Positions 31,250 through 41,945 are shown, numbered from the stretch's first letter. The stretch: DNA of 64,000 nucleotides from Odobenus rosmarus divergens (GCF_000321225.1 NW_004450483.1:1029194-1093193), one strand, 5' to 3'. The notes: generated by a model not told the origin, from the sequence alone. Program-made: numbers and translations.

Positions 31250-32284
31250 CCGCCCTTCCCATTTCGGGCCCAGAGCCCCCCCAGGAGTGTGGACAGCAAG
31301 AACAGAGTAACCACCACAAGTGAACAGGAGTGGGCCGAGCCCTTGCCGTGGGTCAGGACTTGGTGAGGAGCTGGAGGGACACAGCCCAACCCACGAGTGC
31401 TCCAAGGACTAGGCTCGTGGATCAGAGCTGGGGACCAACACTTCTGGAGCACCAGCTCCATCCAAGGCCTGGACTGGAGGCGTGGCGTGGGCCACTGTCC
31501 CTCCCTCCATCTGCGGGGCAACTCTGAGATACAGGGGAGGAAAAGCATTGTAGAGAGATGAACTGACTCTCCCACACTCACTGGCTTTGAAGGGAGTGGG
31601 GGCCGGGGATCAAGCCTTGACCCTTCTGTTTGCAGGGTCCATGGCTTTGCAAGGCCCAAACTTTTCAGGGGGTCCAACATTCCTGCTGTTCCTGCCTCTG
31701 GGCAGGATAGGTGCCTTGGCAAGACCGGAGGTGGTAGAGCACGGCCCAGGGGAGGCGCTGACCCCTCACTCACCGCCCTTTGCAGGGCAAGAACCCGTGC
31801 TGTCACCTAGAACCCACTCGGTGGCCACCAAGCCACCTGAAGGCCAGGCACCCAGCAGCCGCAGGGAGCCCCTTAGAAAGTGCTTTCTCCCAACAGTGCA
31901 GATGCCGGGGCTCCCCCAGACCCAGCCAGTCAGGTCTCTACAAAACCTCTTCAGAGCCTCTCTGCTGAGCAGCCAGAAACTGGGGGCCCAGAACGCAACC
32001 TTTCTCTCTGCTGATGGTTGTGGTACTGAGGGTCCAGAGCCCAGAACCCTAGCGTAACTAGCTCCATCCAGAGACCCAGAGGAATGACCCAAAGGAGGGG
32101 CTTTCAGGAAGGCAGAAGGGAGGTGAATCCACGGCAAGAAAGCAAATCACTGACTGGGGAGAATCTAAAAGTGCACACTCTTGAAATGACAAAACACAGG
32201 CAGGTCTAGTCTGTGCTTCGGGCCGCACCAACGCCACCCCCCAGCTGACCTGGGAAAAACATCGAGTCTCCCAATGGAGACACC
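31250..32284. other. unassigned GC-rich sequence, no gene seen
   Basis: Overlapping frames of 120-186 codons on both strands have no recognised domain. No repeat is recognised. Confidence 0.5.
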
Positions 32285-32535
32285 CTCTGGAAGTCAGCCA
32301 GGCCCAAATCCTGGCTCTGTCTTCAACCGGCTGTGTGACCTTAGATAGTATCGCTAAGCCTCGGTTTTCCCATCTGGAAGACGGAGAGGGTCACCGTGAA
32401 GGTCAAAAGAGCTAATCTGTGTCATATTTAGCCGATTGTCTGGCGATTAGGGCAACCTTAGTGATAATATCTATCATACTGTCATAGAAACCCTGGTGCC
32501 AAGCCTGGAACCTAATAAATAATGAATGTTTACCA
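32285..32535 (+). repeat. MIR SINE, plus strand
   Basis: 'caaatcctggctctgtcttc', 'ggctgtgtgaccttagatag', 'taagcctcggttttcccatc' and the end-like 'aacctaataaataatgaatg' follow MIR. An extra segment at about 32430-32490 separates the last block. Confidence 0.75.
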
Positions 32536-32574
32536 AGTGGATGATTTACACCATGGAAACCCAGGGGTCCCTGC

Positions 32575-32680
32575 AGGTATCATCCAGCCCATGACTCCAA
32601 TCAGGAAGCTGAAGCTCCCAAAGTCCAGTCGAGGCCCTGAGTTCATTAGTGGTGGAATGGGCCAAGTCAGCACAAGAAGC
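32575..32680 (-). repeat. probable MIR fragment, minus strand
   Basis: 'catgactccaatcaggaagc' followed by 'tgaagctcccaaagtccagt' resembles the reversed MIR core. It is heavily diverged. Confidence 0.4.
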
Positions 32681-33130
32681 CGACTGGGGCCCCCATCCGC
32701 CACGCGCGTCCCTTTCCAGCTTTCTCAGGGAGCACTCCACCCAACCCGGGCCACCCAGGGCTTGGGGAGGGGGGGGGGCCTGAGAACGAGACAGCCGCAC
32801 AGGCCAACTGGCATCACAGTGCGTGAGCACCGGCATGAGGTTGGGGCCAGGGTGGCCGGGCATTCCTGGGCCTGATTCTTCTAGCCTCTTGAGTGGAAGT
32901 GAGCGTGTTTCCTCCCAGGACAGTAGAGCTTCCCGCAGAACAACCAAAAGACAGACAACAGCGAAAAATAAAGCCTGTGCTCTTTGTACTCCCTATTTTT
33001 TCTCACTTATTCCTCCCTTGCCCGTGTCTGCAGGGGGTAATTCCAGGTGGGAAGTGAGAGAGGGACTAGCATGTTCCTCACCTGGGATCACCCAGAAACT
33101 CACAGGTAGAAGGCAACCGTTCAGGACGCC
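32681..33130. other. unassigned sequence, nothing seen
   Basis: No gene or repeat is recognised. A run of nine G lies near 32770. Confidence 0.5.
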
Positions 33131-33141
33131 GTGTGGGCCAA

Positions 33142-33331
33142 GGGGCACCTGGGTGGCTCAGTCGGTTAAGCGTCTGCCTTCAGCTCAGGTCTTGATCCCA
33201 GGGTCCTGGGATCGAGCCTCACATCCAGCTCCCCACTCAGCGGGGAGCCTGCTTCTCCCTCTCCTTCTGCCCCTCCCCCTGCTTGTGCTCTCTCTGTCAA
33301 ATAAATAAATAAAATCTTAAAAAAAAAAAAA
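33142..33331 (+). mobile_element. Can-SINE, plus strand, close to consensus
   Basis: The head 'ggggcacctgggtggctcag' and the tail AAATAAATAAATAAAATCTT plus about 13 A are intact. The target duplication core is tgtgggccaa at 33132-33141 and 33343-33352, with a short extra piece beside the poly-A. It is one of the younger-looking copies. Confidence 0.95.
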
Positions 33332-33599
33332 GACACTATGTATGTGGGCCAAGGAGACACCAAGGACTGTCCCAATCCAATGGGCTCCTGCAGGTTTAAC
33401 GGTCTGCTAAGATGGGGCGGCCCAGAGGGTAAATTCCTCTTGAGGTACAGATTGTAACACCAAATTATCTTATCTCCTTTGTTTTGGTGACCAAAGACAA
33501 ACTGCAGGCACAACCTCCAGGGCAGAGAATATTCAATTCCTTTCTAACTAAAATCAGAACATTTTGGAGGTGTGAGGAACCTCTGAGCAATCAGTCAAA

Positions 33600-33720
33600 C
33601 GTCCCATTTTACAGATGGGGAAAGTGGCTCAGAGCAGCAATGGCTGCTCCAGGCTACACAGTCAAAGGCAGGTCATCTGATTCCCCAGCTGGCGCTCTCC
33701 CACTGTACTTGGTAGTGAAG
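33600..33720 (-). repeat. MIR SINE, minus strand
   Basis: 'gtcccattttacagatgggg', 'aaagtggctcagagcagcaa' and 'ggctacacagtcaaaggcag' follow the reversed MIR order. Confidence 0.75.
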
Positions 33721-33859
33721 TTTGGGGCAGGGAGGGTGGAGACCCTCCACACCTCCCTGCACACCCACCACGAAGACACAGGAAATGAAGATTGTACCCA
33801 AGTAGGGCGGATTTCAGTAGCTTGGGGAGATTCAGTATATTGTCGTTTGTCAGTCAGGG

Positions 33860-34064
33860 CAGGGGTTAGCAAACTCCAGCCCGAGGGCCAAATCTACTGC
33901 CCCTGGTTTTATTGGAACACAAACCTGCTTGATCATGCACATGCCGTCTATGTGCTCTCACACTTCACCAGCAGAGGTGAGCCACTGTGAGACCACATGC
34001 ACGGCCTGCCAAGACCGTAATAGTTACTATCTGGCCCTTGACAGGACAAGCACGCTGACTGCTG
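33860..34064. mobile_element. MER3-like hAT element, near full length
   Basis: It starts 'caggggttagcaaactccag', contains 'ttttattggaacacaaacct' and 'gttactatctggcccttgac', and ends 'cacgctgactgctg'. Inverted-repeat ends and a total of about 205 bases fit a complete non-autonomous hAT of the MER3 type. The family name is from memory. Confidence 0.7.
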
Positions 34065-34569
34065 ATTTAGAACAGGGGAAATGGCAGTCACACCCAGCCA
34101 GGGGTTACTCGGCGCTCTTCTGTGACATCAGATAGGACTGCACCACACATCACAGCCGGAGACAGACCCAGCCCGAGATCACACTGGAGGCTTTCATAGA
34201 GACGGGATGCTCCTTCCTGCTCCAAAGCTCTCTGAAACCCTAGTACCACGAGCAAGGGACCCGCAGAACCACGGCTCCCCTGTCATTTCACTATGCTGAC
34301 CCTAACTGGGGACGGGGGATTCATCTTCCTTTTCAAAATGAAATGGCCGGGGGGGCTAATGTCCTTAAGTAGCACTTCCCATGCCCTGTTTGGAATTACG
34401 TTTACTGACAACACAGTATGGATCAGGAATAAGTATAAACAGTAGAAGTATAGACAGATCCCAGTCAAGACCCACCACCTGGCATCTCGGGTTGGTCCTG
34501 ATGCGTGGGCTCTGTGCATGCCTGGGGAGTCACGGTGAGGGGCTCAGCTCTCCATAGTGCAGCATTGTG
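34065..34569. other. unassigned sequence, nothing seen
   Basis: No gene or repeat is recognised in this interval. Confidence 0.5.
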
Positions 34570-34765
34570 GGCCGGAAGCCTGGGCATGAGTGGTGCCCGT
34601 GGGACCCTGGGCAAGTTACATACCCCCAGAGCCACAGGTGTATGTCAGCAAAGTGGGGATGAAAACAGGGCTGTTGGGAGACTGAATGACAGAGTCCCAG
34701 CCAAGAGCTGGGGGAGGATCGGGCTGGCCCATAACACTAGCTCAATAAATACAATCGTTCCGTGT
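34570..34765 (+). repeat. MIR SINE, plus strand
   Basis: 'gggaccctgggcaagttaca', 'cagcaaagtggggatgaaaa' and 'ctagctcaataaatacaatc' follow the 3' two-thirds of MIR. Confidence 0.75.
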
Positions 34766-34822
34766 CACTGTGTACTGGAATATAAGAACAAACACCACAC
34801 CTTTATTTAGAGGTGTGCTCTA

Positions 34823-35027
34823 GGGGTCCCTGGTGGCTCAGTAGGTCAAGCGTCTGACTCTTGGTTTTGGCTCAGGTCATGATCTCAGGGTCATGGGATC
34901 GAGCCCCACATCGGGCTCCATGCTCAGCGGGGAGTCTGCTTGGGGGTCTCTCTCCTTCTCCCTCTGCCTCTCTCCTGGCTTGCGCTCTTTTTCTCTCTAA
35001 ATAAATAAATAAATAAATAAATAAAAT
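34823..35027 (+). mobile_element. Can-SINE (1 of 3 in cluster), plus strand
   Basis: The head 'ggggtccctggtggctcagt' runs to an expanded (AAAT)n tail. The next SINE abuts this tail in the opposite direction. A diverged target duplication, aggtgtgctctag (34811-34823) and aggtatgccctgg (35504-35516), brackets the whole cluster, so later insertions probably entered this element's tail. Confidence 0.93.
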
Positions 35028-35214
35028 ATTTTTTTAAAGACTTTACTTATTTATTTGAGAGAGAGAAAGAGAGCATGAGAGGGGGGAGGGTCAGAGGGAG
35101 AAGCAGACTCCCCACTGAGCAGGGGGCCCGATACGGGACTCGATCCTGGAACTCCAGGATCATGACCTGAGCCAAAGGCAGACGCTTCACTGACTGAGCC
35201 ACCCAGGTTCCCCC
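35028..35214 (-). mobile_element. Can-SINE (2 of 3 in cluster), minus strand
   Basis: The reversed tail (tttttttaaagactttactt) meets the tail of the preceding SINE with no spacer. The reversed head ends 'gagccacccaggttccccc'. With element 1 it forms a tail-to-tail inverted pair. Confidence 0.93.
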
Positions 35215-35241
35215 AAAAAATCTTTTTAAAAAAAATAAAGA

Positions 35242-35390
35242 GGGGCGTCTGGGTGCTCAGTTGGTTAAGCGTCTGCCTTCGGCTCAGGTCATGATCTTGG
35301 GGTCCTGGGATCAAGCCCCATGTTGGGCTCCCTGCTCAGTGGGGAGTCTGCTTCTCCCTCTCACTCTGCTGCCCCCTCTGCTTGTGCTCT

Positions 35391-35430
<40 letters not shown>

Positions 35431-35503
35431 AATAAATGAATAAATAAATAAATAAACAAATAAATAAAATCTTAAAAAAATAAAAGTAAAGATAAATAAA
35501 TAA
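35242..35503 (+). mobile_element. Can-SINE (3 of 3 in cluster), plus strand, GT/GA-expanded
   Basis: The head is 'ggggcgtctgggtgctcag', which lacks one G of the usual GTGGCTCAG. The CT-rich segment has turned into (GT)n then (GA)n at about 35391-35431. The tail is a long (AAAT)n array with several interruptions. Confidence 0.92.
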
Positions 35504-35516
35504 AGGTATGCCCTGG

Positions 35517-36039
35517 AACATGCAGCAGCTTATAATGAAAAAGTCTTGTCCTGTGTTAGATAACACTCACGTTACCTTAGTGTCATAGTTACCATCTTTA
35601 ATTTGGTGAGGCAACCTTTACCACATGGTGAATGATTCCTCAACCTGATTTCCACCTCGACCACTGAAGTCTAATGAAGCAGCTCTCACAGAACGTGTTC
35701 ATTTCGAAAACAATTAGAAAACCCTTCTCTGAATTCCTTTGCAGATGATCTGTGAAGCGAACAAAACTATTTCCCAGGCCTTCTCTTGCCTGTAATTTCT
35801 CTGAAGTATAAGTATTTCCATTCACTCAGTCAGAAACTATACATCGCACGTCGGTGGAGAGGGTCTCAGGAAAATCTCTGTAACTATAGGTTCAGCCCAT
35901 AGGAAGCCCAAGAGGCAGAGGCCCACCCGCCCCATGCCAGGCAGCCCGCAACCAGGACAATTATTACCTCCCATACTAGGAGCTCCCTGTAAGCTGTGTT
36001 CTGTACCCTACAAATACGTTCTCAAATGTGTGAAATAAC
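35517..36039. other. unassigned moderately AT-rich sequence
   Basis: No gene or repeat is recognised. It has the base composition of an old repeat, but I find no family match. Confidence 0.45.
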
Positions 36040-36530
36040 TCAAGCACAGGACGACTTCTTGCAGCATTGTTTGAAAATAGCAGAAGACTGGAAATCTAAA
36101 TATCCATCAGAGGGGGACTCATTAAATTATGATCCGTCCATATAATGGAATACCAAACAGTCGTAAAAACAAATGAAGAAGCGCTCCAGGCCTGATATGG
36201 ACCAATTTCCAAGATGCACTGTCAAAAGCCAAAATAGCAAGATGCCGACAATTGCATTAAAAAACATATATATGTATGCCTGTGTATAAATTTATAGATA
36301 TGCACACATAAATAAATATTCACAAATATATATATTATTTACGTGTATACATCTGGAATATCTTGCAAAGGATATGGAAGAAGCCGGTGACATTCGGTTG
36401 CCACCAGGGAGTGAAACCAGTTGGCTGGCTGGAAGACAGGTCTGGGAAGGAGATTTTTTTCACTTTTGTAACTACTGAAATTTGAATCATGAAAGCTATG
36501 CTGTTTGCATTGATAAAATGAATAAATCAC
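36040..36530 (+). mobile_element. L1M 3' end, plus strand
   Basis: 'gcagcattgtttgaaaatag', 'atggaataccaaacagtcgt', 'tgatatggaccaatttccaa', 'tctggaatatcttgcaaagg' and 'ggttgccaccagggagtgaa' follow the 3' end of an old L1 (L1MC/L1ME type). It ends near 'aatgaataaatc'. No coding remains. Confidence 0.75.
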
Positions 36531-36847
36531 AGAAAACCAAATCCCTCTGTCACTGATAAAAGGGTGAAATGAAGCAAGAACGAAGGGGTTACATTTATCT
36601 TTCCCAGGTCCCACCAGCGGTGTCACCACCACAGATTACACACACACACACTCCCTCCTGATTGGATTTGTCACCAACCTCCTCCCCACCGCAGGCCTAG
36701 GAGACCACCCCCCCACCCCCTACCCCCTTAGCACACTTCCTGCTGGGGATGGCCCCTCCTCCCCACCACATCCTGGACAGGCCGGGAGGCAAGTCCAGTT
36801 CTCCCCTGGCTTCCTAGCACCTGGCAGAGCAAAGGTAATGAAGAAAC
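36531..36847. other. unassigned sequence, nothing seen
   Basis: No gene is seen. A short CA run lies near 36638 and C-rich runs near 36700. Confidence 0.5.
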
Positions 36848-36925
36848 GTTTCAAACAGTGCCTAGAACAGCGCCTGCACACAGCAGATGCTCAGCAAATA
36901 CTGTCTGAATGAATGAAGACAGAGA
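36848..36925 (+). repeat. L2 LINE 3' terminus, plus strand
   Basis: 'gtttcaaacagtgcctagaa', 'agatgctcagcaaatactgt' and 'ctgaatgaatga' are the classic L2 3' end. Confidence 0.8.
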
Positions 36926-38081
36926 GGAAAGTCAGGAAGTAATAATCACGAAATCACCATGCCCAACTTCAGTTCACCTTAAGCCCCTGAATTCAGGGTT
37001 GGTTCAGGGTTGGGGGATCACTGTCACCAAGATATTAGTTTGTACATGAGGATGCACTCACAGAACGGTCAAGTGACCCACAAGGATGTCTGAGCAAGCA
37101 GCAACAAGGGCGGCCCAGCAAGAGGTTGAAATTAGATGATACGGGCCCTCCCTGCTCTTCACCAGGCCCCATCACAACCCCAAACACTGGGCCTTGGTGT
37201 GGTGTGTAGGAGCCTTGGTCCCTGTCCAAGAAGGCTTATTCAGTCAGTGACTTAGCCAGTGGATTTGGGAATAAGGCAGACGCCAAGGATTTCCTCTCTT
37301 GAAAACCGACCACTTCACGGGTCTTCTGCCTGGAGTGGATAATAATTACAGCTCTTTCCCAAAATATGGGTTTCTTTCCCCATCGACCTCATTTTCTACC
37401 TTTAATTTTGCATATAAAAACAACAGCGTAGTGACTTGACAAGGTGAGCTAAAAGTTCTCCTTGCTCGATAAACAGAATACCTATTTAGGTTCACATATG
37501 AGCTGGCAAGAAAAGAAGGACCACCCGGGGGCAGAAAACCAAGAGGGAATCTGAAGACCGAAGCAGGAGGAGGTAAACCGATGCTGAGGGGATGGGCGGC
37601 ATCTCTGTCACCTAGGTCCCGTTCTAGTGACCCACGCAGGGGGAGGATGGGAGACCCAGAGCCCGTCAAGGATGAGAAGCGGGAACTGAGACCCCCATGT
37701 GCAGTCAAGACCACCCAAGGCTACAGCTTTGGGAAAAGGATGGATACCCTTCAATGCCCACCAGCACAGGGACCCAACAAGAATGCGTGGGTGCTTATAC
37801 TTCTGCTTGGGAAGTGGGTGAAGGACTTCTAGAAATCCCCTACCGTGTTTGTAACCACCTGCCTGCCTTCTCACCGGGTGAGGGCTTGAGTTTATTGTCT
37901 CCGCAGGGTCCAGGAACTTCCACGCTATGAAAAGAATATGAACCCGTTCCCACGCCTGTGTTACGCCTGAGGAACCTGGCAGAGTCATAAAGAAAACCAT
38001 CGTGGAGGGAGAGAACCTCAATTCTGGCCACACTGGATTCTTAGAGATACACCTCTAGTCACAATCCAAAATCACAAAATG
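36926..38081. other. unassigned sequence, no gene seen
   Basis: No recognised repeat. A 141-codon minus frame at 37608-38033 has no recognised domain. Confidence 0.5.
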
Positions 38082-38106
38082 CACACACACACACACACAC
38101 ACACAC
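38082..38106. repeat. (CA)n microsatellite
   Basis: About 12 uninterrupted CA units lie directly before the L1 relic. Confidence 0.95.
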
Positions 38107-38996
38107 CCCTCCATGAGCAAGAGTCAGCAGATACCACCAAGAACATCAACGTCAGCTTAAGAGAAGATGAGTGAATGCGTAACAGAAAGATGGAAAAGAT
38201 GGATAACGTAAAAAGAGTTGAAGAGGGTAGCTGAGAAAGTTGCATGAAGAAAGTTCCAGAAGGAAGAGAATAGCAATGAGGGGGAAAAGCACAACTTGAA
38301 AAGATAATGAAAGATCTTCCAAAACTGAAGAGAAACCAAGATTTTAAAAATAATAAAAGTGCTACATATCAGGACTCTTGGCACGGACTGGAAGCAGGAC
38401 GTGGATGTACGCTTAAGCTAGGGACAGGAGAAAAGTGGAGAGGGGAGAATCAATCATCCAGGTTCCCAACTCACGGAACTGGGAAAATAACACCGATGTA
38501 AACCTCAAAGAAGAGTAAGGATACAGGATAGGGCAAGAAATCTATGAGAAAGGAAACAAAGAAACAAGAAGGACTCAAGCAACCCGAAAGACTAGGAAAG
38601 CCACTTAACCTCTGTTAAGGCCGATCAAAACACGGAGAAGGCAGACATAAACATCATCAGGAATAAAGAAAAGGCCCTAAGTACACACTCTGTCAATACA
38701 TTTGATAACAGGAGAAACAGACACATTCCTAAGGAGACACAAATTGATCGATTTAATGAACGACTACTCAAAAAGAAGTAGAAAATTGGAAATACCTCTG
38801 ACTGTTAAACAAACTGAATTAGTAGCTGGAAAAGAAAAAAAACCAACTCTAACAAACAAAACCAGGCTGAGGCAGTATTATAGTTTGGATTTTTCCAAAC
38901 CTCCAAGGAATGGGTAATTCTTAATATACACAAAAATCTGAAGACGATCCTTAACATATATTTGACATACACAAATGTGAACCTATACAAATATGT

Positions 38997-39043
38997 TAAC
39001 ATATACAAATATTGCAAGATAATCCCTAACATATACAAATATT
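38997..39043. repeat. 30-bp period repeat inside the L1 relic
   Basis: taacatatacaaatatt occurs at 38997-39013 and again at 39027-39043. A looser third match lies upstream near 38951. The array is AT-rich. Confidence 0.8.
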
Positions 39044-39759
39044 TGACTATTTGAGAGAAGTATTCCTTAACACATGTTATGAAGCTAATTTGGTGGATAC
39101 TTAATTCAACTAAACAGGGACAGAAGGAAAGTAAATTTATAGGCTGAACTCACTGTTGAATATGGACTCAAAGGTCCATGAAAATATTACCAATTAAATC
39201 CAACAATGTAAACTCAGGTTTACATTGTTTATCCCCAGAATCAATGATGTTAAGATAAGAGAAATGTGCTAATATAAAAGCCATCCCAATAAGAGGATAA
39301 AGAAGAAATTTTATGATTATCTCATTCCTTGCAAAAAAGCATTGATAAAATTCACAACCATTCACAACGAGGGACCCTTAACAAAATAGGAAGAAAAAGG
39401 AATTTTAAACCTGTTACAGGAAATCTACCAAACACCATTAAACCTGATTATTCTGGTAAGACTTCAGGATTATTCCCTTTCAAGTCAGGAACATGAAAAG
39501 AAGGCCCACTCACCGAACTTCTGTTCAAAACTGAATTGACGACTAAATCTGTGCAGTTAGCACGGTAACCACTCAACACCAAAATGAGGCTGGTCTAAAC
39601 TGAGGTGTGCTCGAAGTGTAAAATACACACCGAATTTTGAAGACTAGATGAAACAGGAATATCAATGATCTCAATCATCTTTTATATATTGATTGCATGT
39701 TGACGCGATACCATTTAGATATACTGGGCTAACTAACCTATGTTATTAAAATTAATCCC

Positions 39760-39933
39760 GGGGCGCCTGGGTGGCTCAGTCAGTTAAGTGTCTGCCTTCA
39801 GCTCAGGTCATGATCCCAGAGTCCTGGAATCGAGTTCCGTGTCGGGCTCCCTGCTCAGCGGGGAGCCTGCATCTTCCCCTGCTTGTGTGCTCTCTCTCTC
39901 TGACAAATAAATAAATAAATACAATCTTTAAAA
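39760..39933 (+). mobile_element. Can-SINE, plus strand, inside L1M
   Basis: The head is 'ggggcgcctgggtggctcag', with a shortened CT-rich segment and an AAATAAATAAATACAATC tail. The target duplication is a perfect aaaattaatccc at 39748-39759 and 39934-39945. Confidence 0.96.
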
Positions 39934-40592
39934 AAAATTAATCCCACCTATTTCGTTTTACTTTTTAAAACGTGGCCACCAGAGATGTTTAAATCACACA
40001 GGAGGCTGACATCGTATTTCCATTGGACAGTGCTGTTCAAGACATCACAGCGGCAAGATGCAAAAGGGAAATAAAAGATACAAGATTTGGAAAGAGAAAA
40101 AACTTTCATAATTTGTAAAGGACGTGATTACATAAAATAGCTATAAAATCTAGTGGATACATTTAATAAGGTATCATCAAGACTGATGAAACCAGTAGTC
40201 AAGAATTAGAAACTGTCATTTATATACATATATATATATTTACCATTTACAACAGCAACAGAACTGTAGGGAACTCAGAGTAAATTTAACAGAAAATGTG
40301 TAAAAGCTTTATGATATAAATTATAAAACTCAATTAAAAGACATAAAAGAGGCATTAAGAAAAGATCATGATCATAGGTGGGGAAAATTCAATAGGACAA
40401 AGATGGCAATCTTCCCCCAAATTAATCAATTCAAGTCCAGTCAAAATTCCAACAGGGAAATTTTGGATAAAAAATTTATCCAAAAATTCTCATGGTAAAG
40501 CAAAGGCCAGACAAGAACCAAGACATTTTTGAAATAGGAACAAAGGAAGGGATTTGCCCTATGAGGTATTACCCTTAACATGAAGCTATAGT

Positions 40593-40792
40593 GGGGGTCC
40601 TGGGTGGCTCAGTCGTTAAACGTCTGCCTTTGGCTCAGGTCATGATCCCAGGGTCCTGGGATCGAGCCCCGCTTTGGGCTCCCTGCTCTGCAGGAAGCCT
40701 GCTTCTCCCTCTCCCACTCCCCCTGCTTGTGTTCCCTCCCTCGCTCTGTCTCTCTCTGTCAAATAAATAAATAAAATCTTAAAAAAATACAT
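40593..40792 (+). mobile_element. Can-SINE, plus strand, inside L1M
   Basis: The head is 'gggggtcctgggtggctcag' and the tail AAATAAATAAATAAAATC. The target duplication is atgaagctatagt at 40580-40592 and atgaaactatagt at 40793-40805, with one mismatch. Confidence 0.96.
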
Positions 40793-40815
40793 ATGAAACT
40801 ATAGTAACTAAGACA

Positions 40816-40845
40816 GTGTGCAAGCATATAGTGTGCAAGCATATA
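40816..40845. repeat. perfect 15-bp tandem duplication
   Basis: gtgtgcaagcatata is present twice without a gap inside the L1M relic. Confidence 0.95.
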
Positions 40846-40953
40846 GGGAAATTCACCAGCCGGTGGAACAGAGCTGAGGAGCCAGGAACAGCCTACATGT
40901 ATAGAAGGGAAACTGACATGTGACAGTCTTTGTAGTAAAAAAATCATTTAAAT

Positions 40954-41130
40954 GGCGCCTGGGTGGCTCAGTCGGTTAAGCGTCTGCCTTCGGCCCAAGT
41001 CATGATCTTGGGGTCCTGGGATGGAGCCCCACATCGGGCTCCTTGCTCAGTGGGGAGCCTGCTTCTCCCTCTGCTCCTACCCCCTCTCGTGGTCTCTATC
41101 AAATAATTAAATAAAATCTTTTTAAAAAAA
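40954..41130 (+). mobile_element. Can-SINE, plus strand, at the 3' edge of the L1M relic
   Basis: The head is 'ggcgcctgggtggctcag' and the tail AAATAATTAAATAAAATC. The CT-rich segment is shorter than usual. I cannot find a clear target duplication. Confidence 0.93.
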
Positions 41131-41519
41131 TGTATGGGTAAGCTGTATGGGTATTGGTTACACCATTTTTGTGTGCTTAAAACATATATATACATTTTAT
41201 ATATTTATATTTGCTTGTCTTTTCCAAAGACCAGACGAGCCAAGATAAGATGCTTGCAGAGCCCCAGTACACGGTAAGTCAAGACGGCCTGCAGCCTGCC
41301 TAGCTGGGGCCGGGAAGGCCTTGGTTGACAGCTCTTGGGGTCGGCAGCAGGAAGGCCCAGCAGGCAGGCCTACCCAGAAGAGCCATCTGAGTGTTGCAAC
41401 AATTCCTGAGTCAACAGTTCTCTAACACGACATCTGACTGGCTCCGGCCGCAGCCTCATGTGGCTGCGGTCAGTCAGCTCCCGGGCAGCTCTGTGAGATC
41501 CTGCCTTCGCTTTCCTTTC
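41131..41519. other. unassigned stretch containing a candidate exon and a hairpin
   Basis: 41131-41215 is AT-rich. A possible short exon lies at 41230-41273, and a hairpin with arms ccgcagcc and ggctgcgg lies at 41448-41469. No repeat is recognised. Confidence 0.45.
41230..41273 (+). other. candidate 44-bp exon, both splice signals consensus
   Basis: Upstream is the pyrimidine-rich 'ttgcttgtcttttccaaag' ending in AG at 41229. Downstream is acg|GTAAGTC, a textbook 5' splice site. Two of the three plus frames are open across the 44 bases. No homologous protein is recognised. It could be a cryptic or non-coding RNA exon. Confidence 0.25.
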
Positions 41520-41610
41520 CTGCCTCATCTTCTTTGTCTGATCAATGGGTACAGTGCCTGCTCTCTGATCTCAGAGGCATGGACAACACACGTGAAAGGG
41601 GAGTGTGCTT
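41520..41610 (+). repeat. MIR fragment, plus strand
   Basis: 'ctcatcttctttgtctgatc' followed by 'aatgggtacagtgcctgctc' follows the MIR core. Confidence 0.5.
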
Positions 41611-41789
41611 TCGTGGAGCAGCCCAGCGTTTGGCTATTGCTGACCAGGGAAGCCTCAGGGCTGCCCGGGGAAGGGGGTGTGTCCATACCGGGGATACAGG
41701 GTACTCGGGGTTCCAAGGTGTGGTCTCATTCCACGTGGTTGATGGAGGCACACTGGATCCACCACACACCAGGCACGTTCCTTGGTTTC

Positions 41790-41945
41790 CTCTGTGTGGT
41801 TGGGAACAACACCCCCATTACTGATGGGGAAACTGACACTCTAAGTCACTTTCCCAGGGTCACCTCGCTAGCACATGTCACAGCTACCATTGGCACCTGG
41901 CCTTCCAATTCTGACTCCGGGTGGGACCCTTTCACTCTGCCATAG
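41790..41945 (-). repeat. MIR SINE, minus strand
   Basis: 'ccccattactgatggggaaa', 'ctgacactctaagtcacttt' and 'gggtcacctcgctagcacat' follow the reversed MIR. Confidence 0.7.

Larger units (their letters stand above)
38110..40953 (+). mobile_element. long L1M relic (ORF1/ORF2), plus strand, with SINE insertions
   Basis: It follows an old L1 from the ORF1 side into ORF2. Landmarks: 'gtcaatacatttgataacag' near 38691, 'acacattcctaaggagacac' near 38721, 'aaaaaagcattgataaaatt' near 39331, 'gatggcaatcttcccccaaa' near 40402, 'tcaagtccagtcaaaattcc' near 40431, and 'ctatagtaactaagacagtg' near 40800. Stops and frameshifts are everywhere, so no ORF2 protein is possible. Two SINEs interrupt it and a third ends it. 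Confidence 0.75.

Noticed and set aside
33142..33220. tRNA-like cloverleaf head in the SINEs, possibly tRNA genes
   Set aside because: Every copy continues into a SINE body with an A-rich tail and target duplications; these are tRNA-derived retroposons.
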